Program-made: the position numbers and the translations under genes | In this document: positions 17,733 to 25,435 of the stretch, piece after piece | Numbering within the stretch: the stretch's first letter is position 1 | Layout: each line of letters starts with the position of its first letter | The notes under the pieces: generated by a model | What the model was told of the DNA's origin: nothing | The model's database searches: none | What the model saw: only the letters and a program-made list of their open reading frames with translations | Source: Luteolibacter ambystomatis | GTDB taxonomy: Bacteria; Verrucomicrobiota; Verrucomicrobiia; Verrucomicrobiales; Akkermansiaceae | Reading direction: 5' to 3' | Length of the DNA: 64,000 nucleotides | Assembly: GCF_018137965.1 (NCBI RefSeq) | Contig: NZ_CP073100.1 | Coordinates: forward strand, 4,103,754 to 4,167,753

Positions 17733-18188
17733 TCTCAACACCCGCTTCAGCAGGAGGATCTGGATCTCCGTGTAAAACTGGTAGCGGAAGAAGGCGGCGC
17801 GCCTGGCATTGGACATGCCGGACATGTCCGGTTCGTCTTCCGAGAAATCATACCGCGAATGAAGGGCCAGCCGTGCCTGGTTCAGGGCACCGAACCACGC
17901 TTCCGCATCCTCCTTTTCGATGAACACCTGGCCCGGTCCCCCGGCCGAGGCTTTCGCCGCCAGCTCGATCGCCCGCCCGACCTCACCCACCTGGCCCTCG
18001 AAGGTCTCGCGCAAGTCCGGCATCACCAGTTCCTCCCAATCCTCCGCCTCCGCTCCGGCGGTTCCGGCCAGACGCTGGGCCAGCCCGGCGGGTTCGGCAT
18101 CGGCCAGGATGTAGCGCAGGATGATCCAATCCTGAAAATCCTCAGCATCGATCCGCAGACCGCCCTTCAATGTCGGTCCTACCATCAT
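17730..18188 (-). CDS. DUF2017 family protein, ClpS partner gene
   Basis: 152 residues from ATG 18188, which overlaps the TGA of clpS (ATGA), so translation is coupled. The pattern of acidic helices, the central AEDWEELVMPDLRETF and the C-terminal FFRYQFYTEIQILLLKRVL match DUF2017. In Actinobacteria this family also sits directly next to clpS. That conserved neighbourhood suggests a role in the N-degron or ClpAP pathway, but no biochemical function is established that I know of. No transmembrane helix or signal is visible. Confidence 0.8.
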   Translation of the reverse strand: MMVGPTLKGGLRIDAEDFQDWIILRYILADAEPAGLAQRLAGTAGAEAEDWEELVMPDLRETFEGQVGEVGRAIELAAKASAGGPGQVFIEKEDAEAWFGALNQARLALHSRYDFSEDEPDMSGMSNARRAAFFRYQFYTEIQILLLKRVLR

Positions 18189-18463
18189 TCCGGTTTCTCC
18201 AAGGACGTGGTGAGCTGGTGGGCCTGGAGCTGGGCGACGAACAACTCGGCCTTCTCACGCGTGCCGGTCCAGACGATGGAACGTCCGGCGGTATGCACTT
18301 CCAGCATGTGGCGGTTGGCGCGCTCCTCGCCGTAGCCGAACACCTTCTGGAACACCCACGAGACATAGCCCATGAGATTCACCGGATCGTCATGTACGAC
18401 CACGTTCCAAGGCTCGTCGAGCGCCTCGGCCTCGCGTGTCCGGGTTTCGGTCTTCGTCGCCAT
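18185..18463 (-). CDS. clpS: ATP-dependent Clp protease adaptor ClpS
   Basis: 92 residues from ATG 18463, preceded by a GGGAGGGG ribosome-binding site; an ATG at 18475 would be too far from it. The core PWNVVVHDDPVNLMGYV is the ClpS signature with the Asp pair that binds the N-terminal amino group of substrates, followed by HMLEVHTAGRSIVW, which docks on ClpA. ClpS hands N-degron proteins to ClpAP. It lies 17 bases after the stop of ispG and overlaps the DUF2017 gene, giving an ispG-clpS-DUF2017 operon. Confidence 0.95.
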   Translation of the reverse strand: MATKTETRTREAEALDEPWNVVVHDDPVNLMGYVSWVFQKVFGYGEERANRHMLEVHTAGRSIVWTGTREKAELFVAQLQAHQLTTSLEKPE

Positions 18464-18480
18464 GGCCCCTCCCATCAGAA

Positions 18481-21009
18481 TCAGACTTCCACGGGCTCCC
18501 CGGCGGGAGCGTCGATCCACTTGCCGTGCTCCTGGATCAGATCGATCAGGCGTTCCACGGCCTCGGCCTCGGGAATGTTGAACTTCACCGGCGTCTTGCC
18601 GACGTAGAGGTTGATCTTGCCGGGCGCGCCGCCGACGTAGCCGAAGTCGGCGTCCGCCATTTCCCCGGGTCCATTGACAATGCAGCCCATCACCGCGATG
18701 CGCACGCCCTTGAGATGGCCGGTGGCGGCGCGGATCTTCTGGGTGGTGGATTGCAGGTTGAAGAGCGTGCGGCCGCAGCTCGGGCAGGCCACGTAGTCGG
18801 TCTTGAAGATGCGGGTCCCGGCGGCCTGGAGGATATTATAGGCGAGGCGCAGCGATTGGCCGGGGGCGGTCTCGCCGCGGACCAGGATCGCATCGCCGAT
18901 GCCATCGCAGAGCAGCGAGCCGATCACCCGGGCACCTGGCAGCAAGGCCTGCAGGAAATCGGTATCGCCCTGCGGTGGGGTGAGCGTGTCCTTCAGCAGG
19001 ATCGGATGGCGGGCATCGATCACGAAGGCGAGCTGGCGGAAGGCGTGGATCGGTTCGAGATCGAGGCCATCCTTCACGGTCACGAGCTTCGCCACCGGCG
19101 AATGGTTCAGCTCAGCCACGGCGGCTTCGTCGCGCGGATCAATCTCCAACACGCCGGACTTTTCGATCACGATCTCCGGCTTGAAGTCGCCGAGCTTGTT
19201 GATCTTGTGGGCCAGCGCGTTCCAGTTCTCCTGGGTGGTGAAGACGCGCACCGTGCGGTCGCCGCCCAACTCGTGGCCTTCCACGGTGAGAACGTCGGTC
19301 TTGCGGCGTTCGTAGGAGAAGGGATCGTAGGACGGGACATACTCATCAGTGGCTGCGGCGTCCCGCCGCAGGCCGTGGTCGTGGCGTCCCGCCGCGACAT
19401 CCTCGCCATCGTAAGCACTCCCCACCCATGTCCATCCGGAAAGCCCTGCCGTCTCAGGATTCCGCAGCGCATAGCGGATTTGGTTCCTGAAATCGTCCCC
19501 GTCCCGGATCAGATGGTCGTAGCTCTCCTTCTGCCACAAGGGGCCGGTGCGACTCAGCCGCTTGTTGATTTCATGTGCTGTGAAGCTCTTCCAAGAATGA
19601 AGGATGTCCTCCAAAGCGAGCCCGCCCCGAGGATGGACCACGACATGGACGTGGTTCGGCATCACGCACCATGCCAAAAGGTCATACCGATCGCCGTCGA
19701 AGTGCCGGAGAGCACTGTCGACGACCCCGGCGATATCAGGTTCCCGAAGCAAACATTCTCCATGACCTTTCTGGAGAGCGGGTTCCAACAAGGATTCCTG
19801 AAGAGCTGACAACTGGGCGCGAACCTCCACCAATTGTTTCAACACGCTCCGGGAACCGGCTTCACGCGAAAGGTGTCCCAACTGGCGGACAAAGACTTCC
19901 CTGCGATCCCGATGTTCTTCGAGGATCTCCTCAGGAAGGGAATCAGCCAAGCGGAAGGTGACCGCATAGGTTCCGTCTTTAACGGCCCAATGAGGAAGAT
20001 AGCTGGCTTCGGTCTTCTCGACCTCATCCCAGTTGATTTGGATCGCTGCGGCATCCTCCTCCAAAGACCTGCGGCGGGACGCCACAGCCACGGCCTGCGG
20101 CGGGACGCCGCAGCCACAGTTAAATGGCTCCGCCAAAGCCTGCGCGACCGGGATTTCATACACCGCATCCTCGGTGAGCGAGACACGGATGGTATCGCCG
20201 ATGCCATCGGACAACAGCGAGCCGATGCCGATGGCGGACTTGATGCGGCCGTCCTCGCCATCGCCAGCCTCGGTCACTCCGAGGTGGATCGGGTAATTCC
20301 AATCCGCACCTTCCAGATCGAGGCGGGCGACCAGCAGGCGGTAGGCCTCGATCATGACCTTCGGGTTCGAGGCCTTCATCGAGAACACGAAGTTGTGGTA
20401 GTTTTCCTCGCGGGCGAGGCGGGCGAACTCCAGGGCGCTCTCGACCATGCCGTGCGGCGTGTCGCCGAAGCGGTTCATGATGCGGTCGGACAGCGAGCCG
20501 TGGTTGGTGCCGATGCGCATGGCGCGACCGAGGTCCTTGCACAGATGCACCAGCGGAATGAACTCCTCGCGGATGCGCTCGAGCTCCTCCTCGTATTCGG
20601 CATCGGTGTATTCGCGGACCTCGAACTTCTTCTTGTCGGCGTAGTTGCCGGGATTCACTCGGACCTTTTCGACCCACTTGGCGGCCTCCATGGCGGCGTC
20701 CGGTTTGAAATGGATGTCCGCCACGATCGGCACCCCGCAACCGGCGGCCCGGACCTCGCGGACGATGTTCTCCAGATTCGCGGCGTAGACCTTGGTCTGG
20801 GCGGTGATGCGGACGATTTCACAACCGGCGGCGTCCAGATCCAGCACCTGCTTCACGCAGGCCGGAGTGTCGCGGGTGTCCGAGGTGATCATCGATTGCA
20901 CCCGGATCGGGTTGTTTCCGCCGATGCCGACGCGGCCCACCAGGACCTCGCGGGTCGGACGGCGGGAATAGCTCAAAAGGGAGGGACAGTAGCGCGACGG
21001 CACGTTCAT
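18481..21009 (-). CDS. ispG: 4-hydroxy-3-methylbut-2-enyl diphosphate synthase (long form) with an in-frame RAYT transposase insertion
   Basis: 842 residues from ATG 21009; the open frame continues upstream to 21942 only as the antisense of the TraB-like gene. Residues 1-297 are the IspG TIM barrel (RVGIGGNNPIRVQSM, ADIHFKPDAAM, KVRVNPGNYADKKKF, IGTNHGSLSDR). Residues about 555-842 hold the extra domain of the long (Chlamydiae/plant) form, starting at DPFSYERRKT, and the Fe-S domain with C742, C745, C776 and E783 (CPSCGR, GCIVNGPGE). It makes HMBPP in the MEP isoprenoid pathway. Residues about 298-554 do not belong to IspG: they are coded by a mobile element (19349-20117) with no stop codon. 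Without them the protein would have about 586 residues, normal for the long form. Whether this fused enzyme is active is unknown. Confidence 0.93.
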   Translation of the reverse strand: MNVPSRYCPSLLSYSRRPTREVLVGRVGIGGNNPIRVQSMITSDTRDTPACVKQVLDLDAAGCEIVRITAQTKVYAANLENIVREVRAAGCGVPIVADIHFKPDAAMEAAKWVEKVRVNPGNYADKKKFEVREYTDAEYEEELERIREEFIPLVHLCKDLGRAMRIGTNHGSLSDRIMNRFGDTPHGMVESALEFARLAREENYHNFVFSMKASNPKVMIEAYRLLVARLDLEGADWNYPIHLGVTEAGDGEDGRIKSAIGIGSLLSDGIGDTIRVSLTEDAVYEIPVAQALAEPFNCGCGVPPQAVAVASRRRSLEEDAAAIQINWDEVEKTEASYLPHWAVKDGTYAVTFRLADSLPEEILEEHRDRREVFVRQLGHLSREAGSRSVLKQLVEVRAQLSALQESLLEPALQKGHGECLLREPDIAGVVDSALRHFDGDRYDLLAWCVMPNHVHVVVHPRGGLALEDILHSWKSFTAHEINKRLSRTGPLWQKESYDHLIRDGDDFRNQIRYALRNPETAGLSGWTWVGSAYDGEDVAAGRHDHGLRRDAAATDEYVPSYDPFSYERRKTDVLTVEGHELGGDRTVRVFTTQENWNALAHKINKLGDFKPEIVIEKSGVLEIDPRDEAAVAELNHSPVAKLVTVKDGLDLEPIHAFRQLAFVIDARHPILLKDTLTPPQGDTDFLQALLPGARVIGSLLCDGIGDAILVRGETAPGQSLRLAYNILQAAGTRIFKTDYVACPSCGRTLFNLQSTTQKIRAATGHLKGVRIAVMGCIVNGPGEMADADFGYVGGAPGKINLYVGKTPVKFNIPEAEAVERLIDLIQEHGKWIDAPAGEPVEV
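19349..19395. repeat. terminal inverted repeat, ispG-downstream end of the RAYT element
   Basis: 47 bp starting GTGGCTGCGGCGTCCCGCCG. It matches the reverse complement of 20071-20117 at 45 of 47 positions (a TC/CT swap). Each copy holds two small hairpins, TGCGGCG-TCC-CGCCGCA and GGCG-TCCC-GCC, which is the doublet structure expected of REP sequences served by a RAYT. Confidence 0.9.
20071..20117. repeat. terminal inverted repeat, ispG-upstream end of the RAYT element
   Basis: 47 bp, reverse complement of 19349-19395 with two mismatches. On the coding strand of ispG it reads through as the peptide CGCGVPPQAVAVASRR, so the repeat is open in the frame used. The other copy reads as AAGRHDHGLRRDAAA. 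Confidence 0.9.
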
Positions 21010-21123
21010 CTGCGGGCGATATAGCCGAAAAGCCGGATGGGGGCAACGGGTCCGGCAGCCCCGGGGCACAAATCCTGCTTTCCGTGCCGCTTTCCCGGTG
21101 TTTCCCTGCCATCTCCCTCCACC

Positions 21124-22044
21124 ATGAAAGCCCTCCTTTCCGCCCTCGCCGCCGTCTGGCTGGTCATTCCGGCCCTCGCCGCGGACGAACCGAAGGCCAC
21201 CGATTTCATCCGCGTGGACGAGGACGCGCAGGCCGCCCGCCTCCAGACCGCCGTGACCCGCTACAAGAAAGGCGGCGTGACGGTGGACCTCATCGGCGCC
21301 GTCCATATCGCGGATGCGGCCTACTACAAGGCGCTGGGAGGAAAGTTCGACAACTACGAGGCCGTCCTCTTCGAAATGGTGGGCGACGACAAGGCGCTGG
21401 CCAAAGCCAACCTGGAAAAGGTCAAGGCCAATGCGGCGGGAGCCGGAGCGGCCAAGGACAAGAAAGACCTCAGCGGCCTGCACCAGATCTACAACATGGC
21501 TGCGAAGTTCCTCGGCCTGACCGGCCAGATGGAGTCGATCGACTACACCCGGAAGAATTTCGTCCACGCGGACATCACGCTGGAGGAGTTCCAGAAGCTC
21601 CAGAACGAGAAGGGCGAATCGATGATGAGCCTGCTCTCGAAAGCAGAGGAGTCCGGCGTGAAGGAACCCGACTCCGCCAAGCTGGTGCAGGCCATGCTTT
21701 CCGGAAACTCCAACCGGATGAAGCTGGAAATCGTCCACACGCTCGGCAGCGGAGACGACCAGATCGCCACCTTCGCCGGCAGCAACAGCGTCATCATCGG
21801 CGACCGGAACGCCAAATGCATCAAGGTGCTCGATGCCCAGGTGGAGAAAGGCCGCAAGCGCCTCGCGATCTTCTACGGAGCCGCGCATTTCCCGGACATG
21901 GAGAAGCGCCTGCTGGAGGAGGGCTACAAGAAGGTCTCCCACGAATGGCTCACCGCCTGGGACATCCCGAAGCCCCAGCCGAAGGCCGCGCCCGCTCCGG
22001 CCGAACCCACCCCTGCCGCGGAGCCGAAAAAGAAGGCCGCCTGA
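21124..22044 (+). CDS. secreted TraB/GumN (PrgY)-like protein
   Basis: 306 residues from ATG 21124 with a Sec signal (MKALLSALAAVWLVIPALAADE). Two G-x2-H motifs typical of the TraB/PrgY/GumN (Tiki) superfamily are present, IGAVHIADAAYY near residue 60 and YGAAHFPDMEKR near residue 255, with a conserved Glu in AVLFEMVG. These predict a metal-dependent peptidase-like fold. The C-terminus is a Pro/Ala/Lys-rich tail. The gene is divergent from ispG (115-bp gap) and is followed in the same direction by sppA. A role in envelope proteolysis is inferred. Confidence 0.75.
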   Translation: MKALLSALAAVWLVIPALAADEPKATDFIRVDEDAQAARLQTAVTRYKKGGVTVDLIGAVHIADAAYYKALGGKFDNYEAVLFEMVGDDKALAKANLEKVKANAAGAGAAKDKKDLSGLHQIYNMAAKFLGLTGQMESIDYTRKNFVHADITLEEFQKLQNEKGESMMSLLSKAEESGVKEPDSAKLVQAMLSGNSNRMKLEIVHTLGSGDDQIATFAGSNSVIIGDRNAKCIKVLDAQVEKGRKRLAIFYGAAHFPDMEKRLLEEGYKKVSHEWLTAWDIPKPQPKAAPAPAEPTPAAEPKKKAA

Positions 22045-22176
22045 GCCGGTTTCGCGAAGTTTTTCCGAAAATCGCTGTCCCGGTTCTGCTCTTCCGGGAC
22101 ATTCCCATCGTGTGAAGCCGCTTCATCCGGGCGTTCCCGGGTTGAGCCGCGGTCCAAATCTGCTACCAGTGCCATC

Positions 22177-23964
22177 ATGCGTGCCCTGCCTTTGCTCGCC
22201 GCCAGTGTTCTCGCCGCCTCCGCGGCCGATGACAAGAAACCGATCGTCGCCGTGTACGATCTGAACGATCCCGTCACCGAGTCCGGAAAGGCCGCGCCTT
22301 CCCTCTTCGGCGGATTCGATATGGACGCCAGCCGCCCGCTGACCACCTTCGACATCACCCGCAGCCTCGAAAAAGCCGCCGCCGACCCACAGGTGAAGGC
22401 GGTGGTACTGGACGTGGCCGGTTCCGGCCTGGGCCTCGACCAGATCCAGGAAGTGCGCCGCCGCCTGCTGGCCATCCGCACCGCGGGCAAGGACGTGTGG
22501 ATCTACAGCGAATCCCTCGGGAATGGCACCGCCATCCTCGGCAGCGCCGCCAACCATTTCACGCTGCTGCCGGAGGCCGACTGCGAGTTCAGCGGCATTC
22601 ATGCGGAATCGATGTATTTCAAGGGCCTGCTCGACAAGGTCGGCGTCCAGGCGGACGTGATCCACATCGGCGACTTCAAGAGCTTCGGCGAAAACTACTA
22701 CCGCACCGGCCCCAGCGAGCCGGCGCAGCAGCAGGAGGAGAAGCTCATCGACTCGATCTACAACACCATCGTCAAGGATGTGGCCGCCGGCCGCAAGCTC
22801 CCGGAAGCGAAGGTGAAGGAGCTCATCGACCGCGGCGAACTCACCGCCGCCGAGGCGAAGCAGGAAGGCCTCGCCGACGACCTGCTCTACCGCACCACCT
22901 TCAATGCCAAGATCCGCGAAACCTATGGCGCGGACGCGGAATACAAGCATGACTACCAGCTCCCCGAACGCGATGGCCCGGAGATCACCGGCATGATGGA
23001 CATCATCAAACTGATGTTCAGCGCCGACAAAAAGTCGAAGTCCCGGAAGGACTACGTGGCGGTGGTGGCGCTCGATGGCGACATCAGCGACGAGTCCATC
23101 GCCCCGGTCCGCGAGGAGATCCTGAAGCTGCGCAAGGACGAAAAGGCCAAGGCGCTGGTGCTGCGCGTGAATTCCCCCGGCGGCTCGGCCCTTGCCAGCG
23201 AAGTGCTGTGGGAGGCCACCAGCCAGTGGAAATCCAGCGGCCGCCCCTTTATCGTCTCGATGGGCGGGGTGGCGGCCAGCGGCGGCTACTATGTCTCTAG
23301 TGGAGCGGACCGCATCTTCGCGGAGAGCGGCACCATCACCGGCTCCATCGGCGTGGTCGGCATGAAGTTCGTGGTCGGCGGCGCGATGGAAAAGCTGGGC
23401 ATCACCAGCCACGTCACCCAGCGCGGCAAGAACGCCGGGGCCATGAGCATGACCCACGCCTTCACTCCGGAGGAATCCGACCTGATTCGCAAGTCGATGA
23501 CCCGCGTTTACGGCACCTTCAAGCAGCGCGTGATCGACGGCCGCAAGGACCGCCTCAAGGGCGACCTCGAGCCGCTGGCCGGTGGCCGCGTTTACAGCGG
23601 CGAGAAGGCGCTGGAGATCGGCCTGGTCGATGAAATCGGCGGTCTTGCCGAAGCGATCGACTACGCCGCCAAGCAGGCCAAGCTGGAAACCGGCGAGGCC
23701 AAGCTGGTGCCGGAGCCGAAGAGCGCCTTCGAAGGCATCTTCGCCAAAAAACACGACAAGGATAAGGACGACGACGAACTGGTCCGTGCCGCCAGCGCGC
23801 CCGCTCCGTCCGCCCAACTCCGCCAGAACCTGATGCAAAGCGGCCTGCTTTCCACCCTGCCCGCTCCCGCGCGCGCCGGAGTGGACCGCCTGATGTCCCG
23901 CATGGATGCCTTCCAGCACACGGAAGTCCTGCTGCTCGGACCGGATTTGAAGGTGGCCCCCTGA
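22177..23964 (+). CDS. sppA: signal peptide peptidase SppA, long (67K) form
   Basis: 595 residues from ATG 22177, with an N-terminal signal/anchor. Two S49 domains are visible. The N-terminal one carries the general base in HIGDFKSFGENYYR (K168), the C-terminal one the nucleophile in GGVAASGGYYVSSGADRI (S368), followed by TITGSIGVVG. This Lys/Ser arrangement across two domains is that of E. coli-type SppA, a membrane-bound tetramer that degrades cleaved signal peptides. Length matches the family. It follows the TraB-like gene by 132 bases. Confidence 0.92.
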   Translation: MRALPLLAASVLAASAADDKKPIVAVYDLNDPVTESGKAAPSLFGGFDMDASRPLTTFDITRSLEKAAADPQVKAVVLDVAGSGLGLDQIQEVRRRLLAIRTAGKDVWIYSESLGNGTAILGSAANHFTLLPEADCEFSGIHAESMYFKGLLDKVGVQADVIHIGDFKSFGENYYRTGPSEPAQQQEEKLIDSIYNTIVKDVAAGRKLPEAKVKELIDRGELTAAEAKQEGLADDLLYRTTFNAKIRETYGADAEYKHDYQLPERDGPEITGMMDIIKLMFSADKKSKSRKDYVAVVALDGDISDESIAPVREEILKLRKDEKAKALVLRVNSPGGSALASEVLWEATSQWKSSGRPFIVSMGGVAASGGYYVSSGADRIFAESGTITGSIGVVGMKFVVGGAMEKLGITSHVTQRGKNAGAMSMTHAFTPEESDLIRKSMTRVYGTFKQRVIDGRKDRLKGDLEPLAGGRVYSGEKALEIGLVDEIGGLAEAIDYAAKQAKLETGEAKLVPEPKSAFEGIFAKKHDKDKDDDELVRAASAPAPSAQLRQNLMQSGLLSTLPAPARAGVDRLMSRMDAFQHTEVLLLGPDLKVAP

Positions 23965-24031
23965 TCGGACGCGACCACCTTGCCACGCGCTTGGACTTGC
24001 CCGGCGGGGCCGATTGGCCCATGTCCGGGCG

Positions 24032-24679
24032 ATGTCATTCAAGGCGGTCCTTTTCGATTTCGACGGTGTGCTGGTGGACACCGAGTGGGCAATCTACGAC
24101 GCGTGGCACCGCACTTTCCTCGCGCACGACCACCCGCTGCCGCTGGAGATCTACACCCGCTGCATCGGTTCGGACTTCGACACCTGGTCGCCGAAGACCC
24201 ATCTGGAGGAACTCACCGGCCGCTCGTTCGATTGGCATGAGCTGGATCTGAAACGGCAGGAGGAAATCGTCCGCGATCTGGCGGGCGAAGGCCCAATGCC
24301 CGGCGCAGTGGCGCTGCTGGAATCGCTGATCGCCCGCGGCATTCCGCGTGCGGTCGTTTCCAGCTCGTCCCACCACTGGGTGGATGGTTGGTTGGATCGC
24401 CTCGGGATGATGCACCTGTTCGACACGGTGGTCTGCCGTGGCGATGCCCCGCGGATCAAACCCGCGCCGGATCTATTTCTGGAAGGCGCGCGACGTCTGG
24501 GCTTCGCACCGGAGGAATGCCTGGTGATCGAGGATTCCCTCAACGGCGTGAAAGCCGCGCGCGCCGCCGGGTGCCCCGTCTGGGCCGTGCCAAACCGGGT
24601 GACGGCGTGCCTGGATTTCTCCCTCGCGGATGCGGTGCTCCCGAGCTTGGAGGCGGTGGGTGGGGCCATGATGTGTTGA
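24032..24679 (+). CDS. HAD superfamily phosphatase, beta-phosphoglucomutase-like
   Basis: 215 residues from ATG 24032. The HAD motifs are complete: VLFDFDGVLVDTE (motif I, nucleophile Asp and D+2 Asp), VVSSSSHHW (motif II), RIKPAPDLFLEGARRLG (motif III Lys) and CLVIEDSLNGVKAARAAG (motif IV). The alpha-helical cap and the IEDS motif IV place it with beta-phosphoglucomutase/phosphatase-like proteins acting on small phosphorylated sugars. No sugar pathway gene is adjacent. The stop is followed within 50 bases by the arm of a mobile element. Confidence 0.88.
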   Translation: MSFKAVLFDFDGVLVDTEWAIYDAWHRTFLAHDHPLPLEIYTRCIGSDFDTWSPKTHLEELTGRSFDWHELDLKRQEEIVRDLAGEGPMPGAVALLESLIARGIPRAVVSSSSHHWVDGWLDRLGMMHLFDTVVCRGDAPRIKPAPDLFLEGARRLGFAPEECLVIEDSLNGVKAARAAGCPVWAVPNRVTACLDFSLADAVLPSLEAVGGAMMC

Positions 24680-24724
24680 CGGATGCAGCTCTGAATTTCC
24701 CACCCCCAGCTCGAGCTATCTTCA

Positions 24725-24813
24725 TCGTCCCAACGGGACGACCCATACCAGCCAGGGGTGAAACCCCTGGTCAGGCCCGCCAAAATGATCGCGCCCTGTA
24801 AGGGCGCCCCATG
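24725..24813. repeat. left arm of the Y1 element (three palindromes)
   Basis: Hairpins at 24725-24741, 24752-24770 and 24791-24807. It is 89 bp long and the inverse of 25310-25398. Such hairpins at the ends are the recognition structures expected for a Y1 transposase. Confidence 0.85.
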
Positions 24814-24828
24814 TGGGCTACGCTTTGT

Positions 24829-25281
24829 TTAGTCCCAAAGATACCGTTCGTCCCCTTCCAAGCCATATTTCGCCAGCAACCCTCGGAACTCATCACGGAA
24901 ATCCATCTCCCGATGATGCTCTTCCTGGCGATCAATGTAATCGATCAGCTTGGGAAGCTGCGACTGCCCGACAGAAAAAGCTCCATAGCCCGCCTGCCAT
25001 TCGAACGACTGGTGTTCGCGTGATTGATCTCTGAGCCATCCCGAACTCGACAACTTCACCCGTTTGACGAAATCCGCGGCCGTAGTCGTTCATCCGAGAT
25101 CGATCGCCAAATGAACGTGATCAATCACGCCGCCAACACGATAGACCTCGCAACCCAGACTTCTGCCAACACTGGCCATGTAGGCAAAAAGGCCGGGTCG
25201 CAATGAATCGTCCAACCACCGTTCGCGGTTCTTGGTCGAGAACACGACATGGATCAGCAGGCGCGAAAGGGACTGGGGCAC
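24829..25281 (-). pseudogene. Y1 (IS200/RAYT-type) transposase with in-frame TGA
   Basis: From a GTG at 25281 the frame reads about 150 codons: PQSLSRLLIHVVFSTKNRERW, a first half ending in GGVIDHVHLAIDLG, then TGA, then TTTAADFVKRVKLSSSGW, FEWQAGYGAFSVGQSQ and the family C-terminus DERYLWD. Both halves are in the same frame, so one nonsense change (probably CGA to TGA) is the only visible damage. The HUH motif (HVHLAI) and the region holding the catalytic Tyr downstream (AGYGAFSV) are preserved. It lies exactly between the palindromic arms. Loss of function is likely unless TGA is read through. Confidence 0.8.
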
Positions 25282-25309
25282 GATCCATTCTAACACGGTC
25301 CGCAATACG

Positions 25310-25398
25310 CATGGGGCGCCCTTTCAGGGCGCGATCCTATGAACGTGCATGACCAGGGGTTTCACCCCTGGCTGGTATGGGCCGTCCCGTTGGGACGA
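25310..25398. repeat. right arm of the Y1 element (three palindromes)
   Basis: Hairpins at about 25317-25333, 25353-25371 and 25383-25397. It is the inverse of the left arm 24725-24813, with the same spacing and a different 13-base spacer. Confidence 0.85.
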
Positions 25399-25435
25399 AG
25401 AAAGAAAACGGGCACCTGATTCAAAAGAAAAACCA

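Larger units (their letters stand above)
19349..20117 (-). mobile_element. RAYT (REP-associated Y1 transposase) element inserted in frame in ispG
   Basis: 769 bp bounded by 47-bp inverted repeats. The coded part (IspG residues about 298-554) is a RAYT/Y1 transposase: LPHWAVKDGTYAVTFRLADS near its start, HUH motif MPNHVHVVV (H453, H455), LHSWKSFTAHEINKRL, and LWQKESYDHLIRD with the catalytic Tyr at Y497. All known active-site residues are present. It has no ATG, GTG or TTG at its expected N-terminus, so it can only be made as part of IspG or from an internal start. The boundaries are uncertain by one or two bases. No clear target duplication is seen. Confidence 0.88.
24725..25398. mobile_element. 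Y1-transposase element with three-palindrome terminal arms
   Basis: 674 bp. Each 89-bp arm carries the same three hairpins in mirrored order: TCGTCCC-AAC-GGGACGA, CCAGGGG-TGAAA-CCCCTGG and GCGCCCT-GTA-AGGGCGC. The arms are inverted repeats except for a variable 13-base spacer before the third hairpin and two other differences. Between them lies a Y1 transposase gene on the minus strand with an internal stop. Such palindrome-array borders with Y1 transposases are known from single-strand transposition systems (IS200/IS605 and RAYT types). Confidence 0.85.

Noticed and set aside
19349..20117. The insert in ispG as an intein.
   Set aside because: No intein block A Cys/Ser start or C-terminal His-Asn plus nucleophile is seen, and the ends are inverted DNA repeats with a Y1 transposase in between.
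21010..21942. Open frame joined to the 5' end of ispG on the minus strand, which would extend it by more than 300 residues.
   Set aside because: It lies antisense to the well-supported TraB/GumN-like gene 21124-22044 and has no family resemblance. The IspG start at 21009 fits homologues.
24829..25281. TGA in the Y1 transposase read as selenocysteine.
   Set aside because: The family has no Cys at that place, and the most likely ancestral codon is an Arg CGA. A nonsense mutation is simpler.
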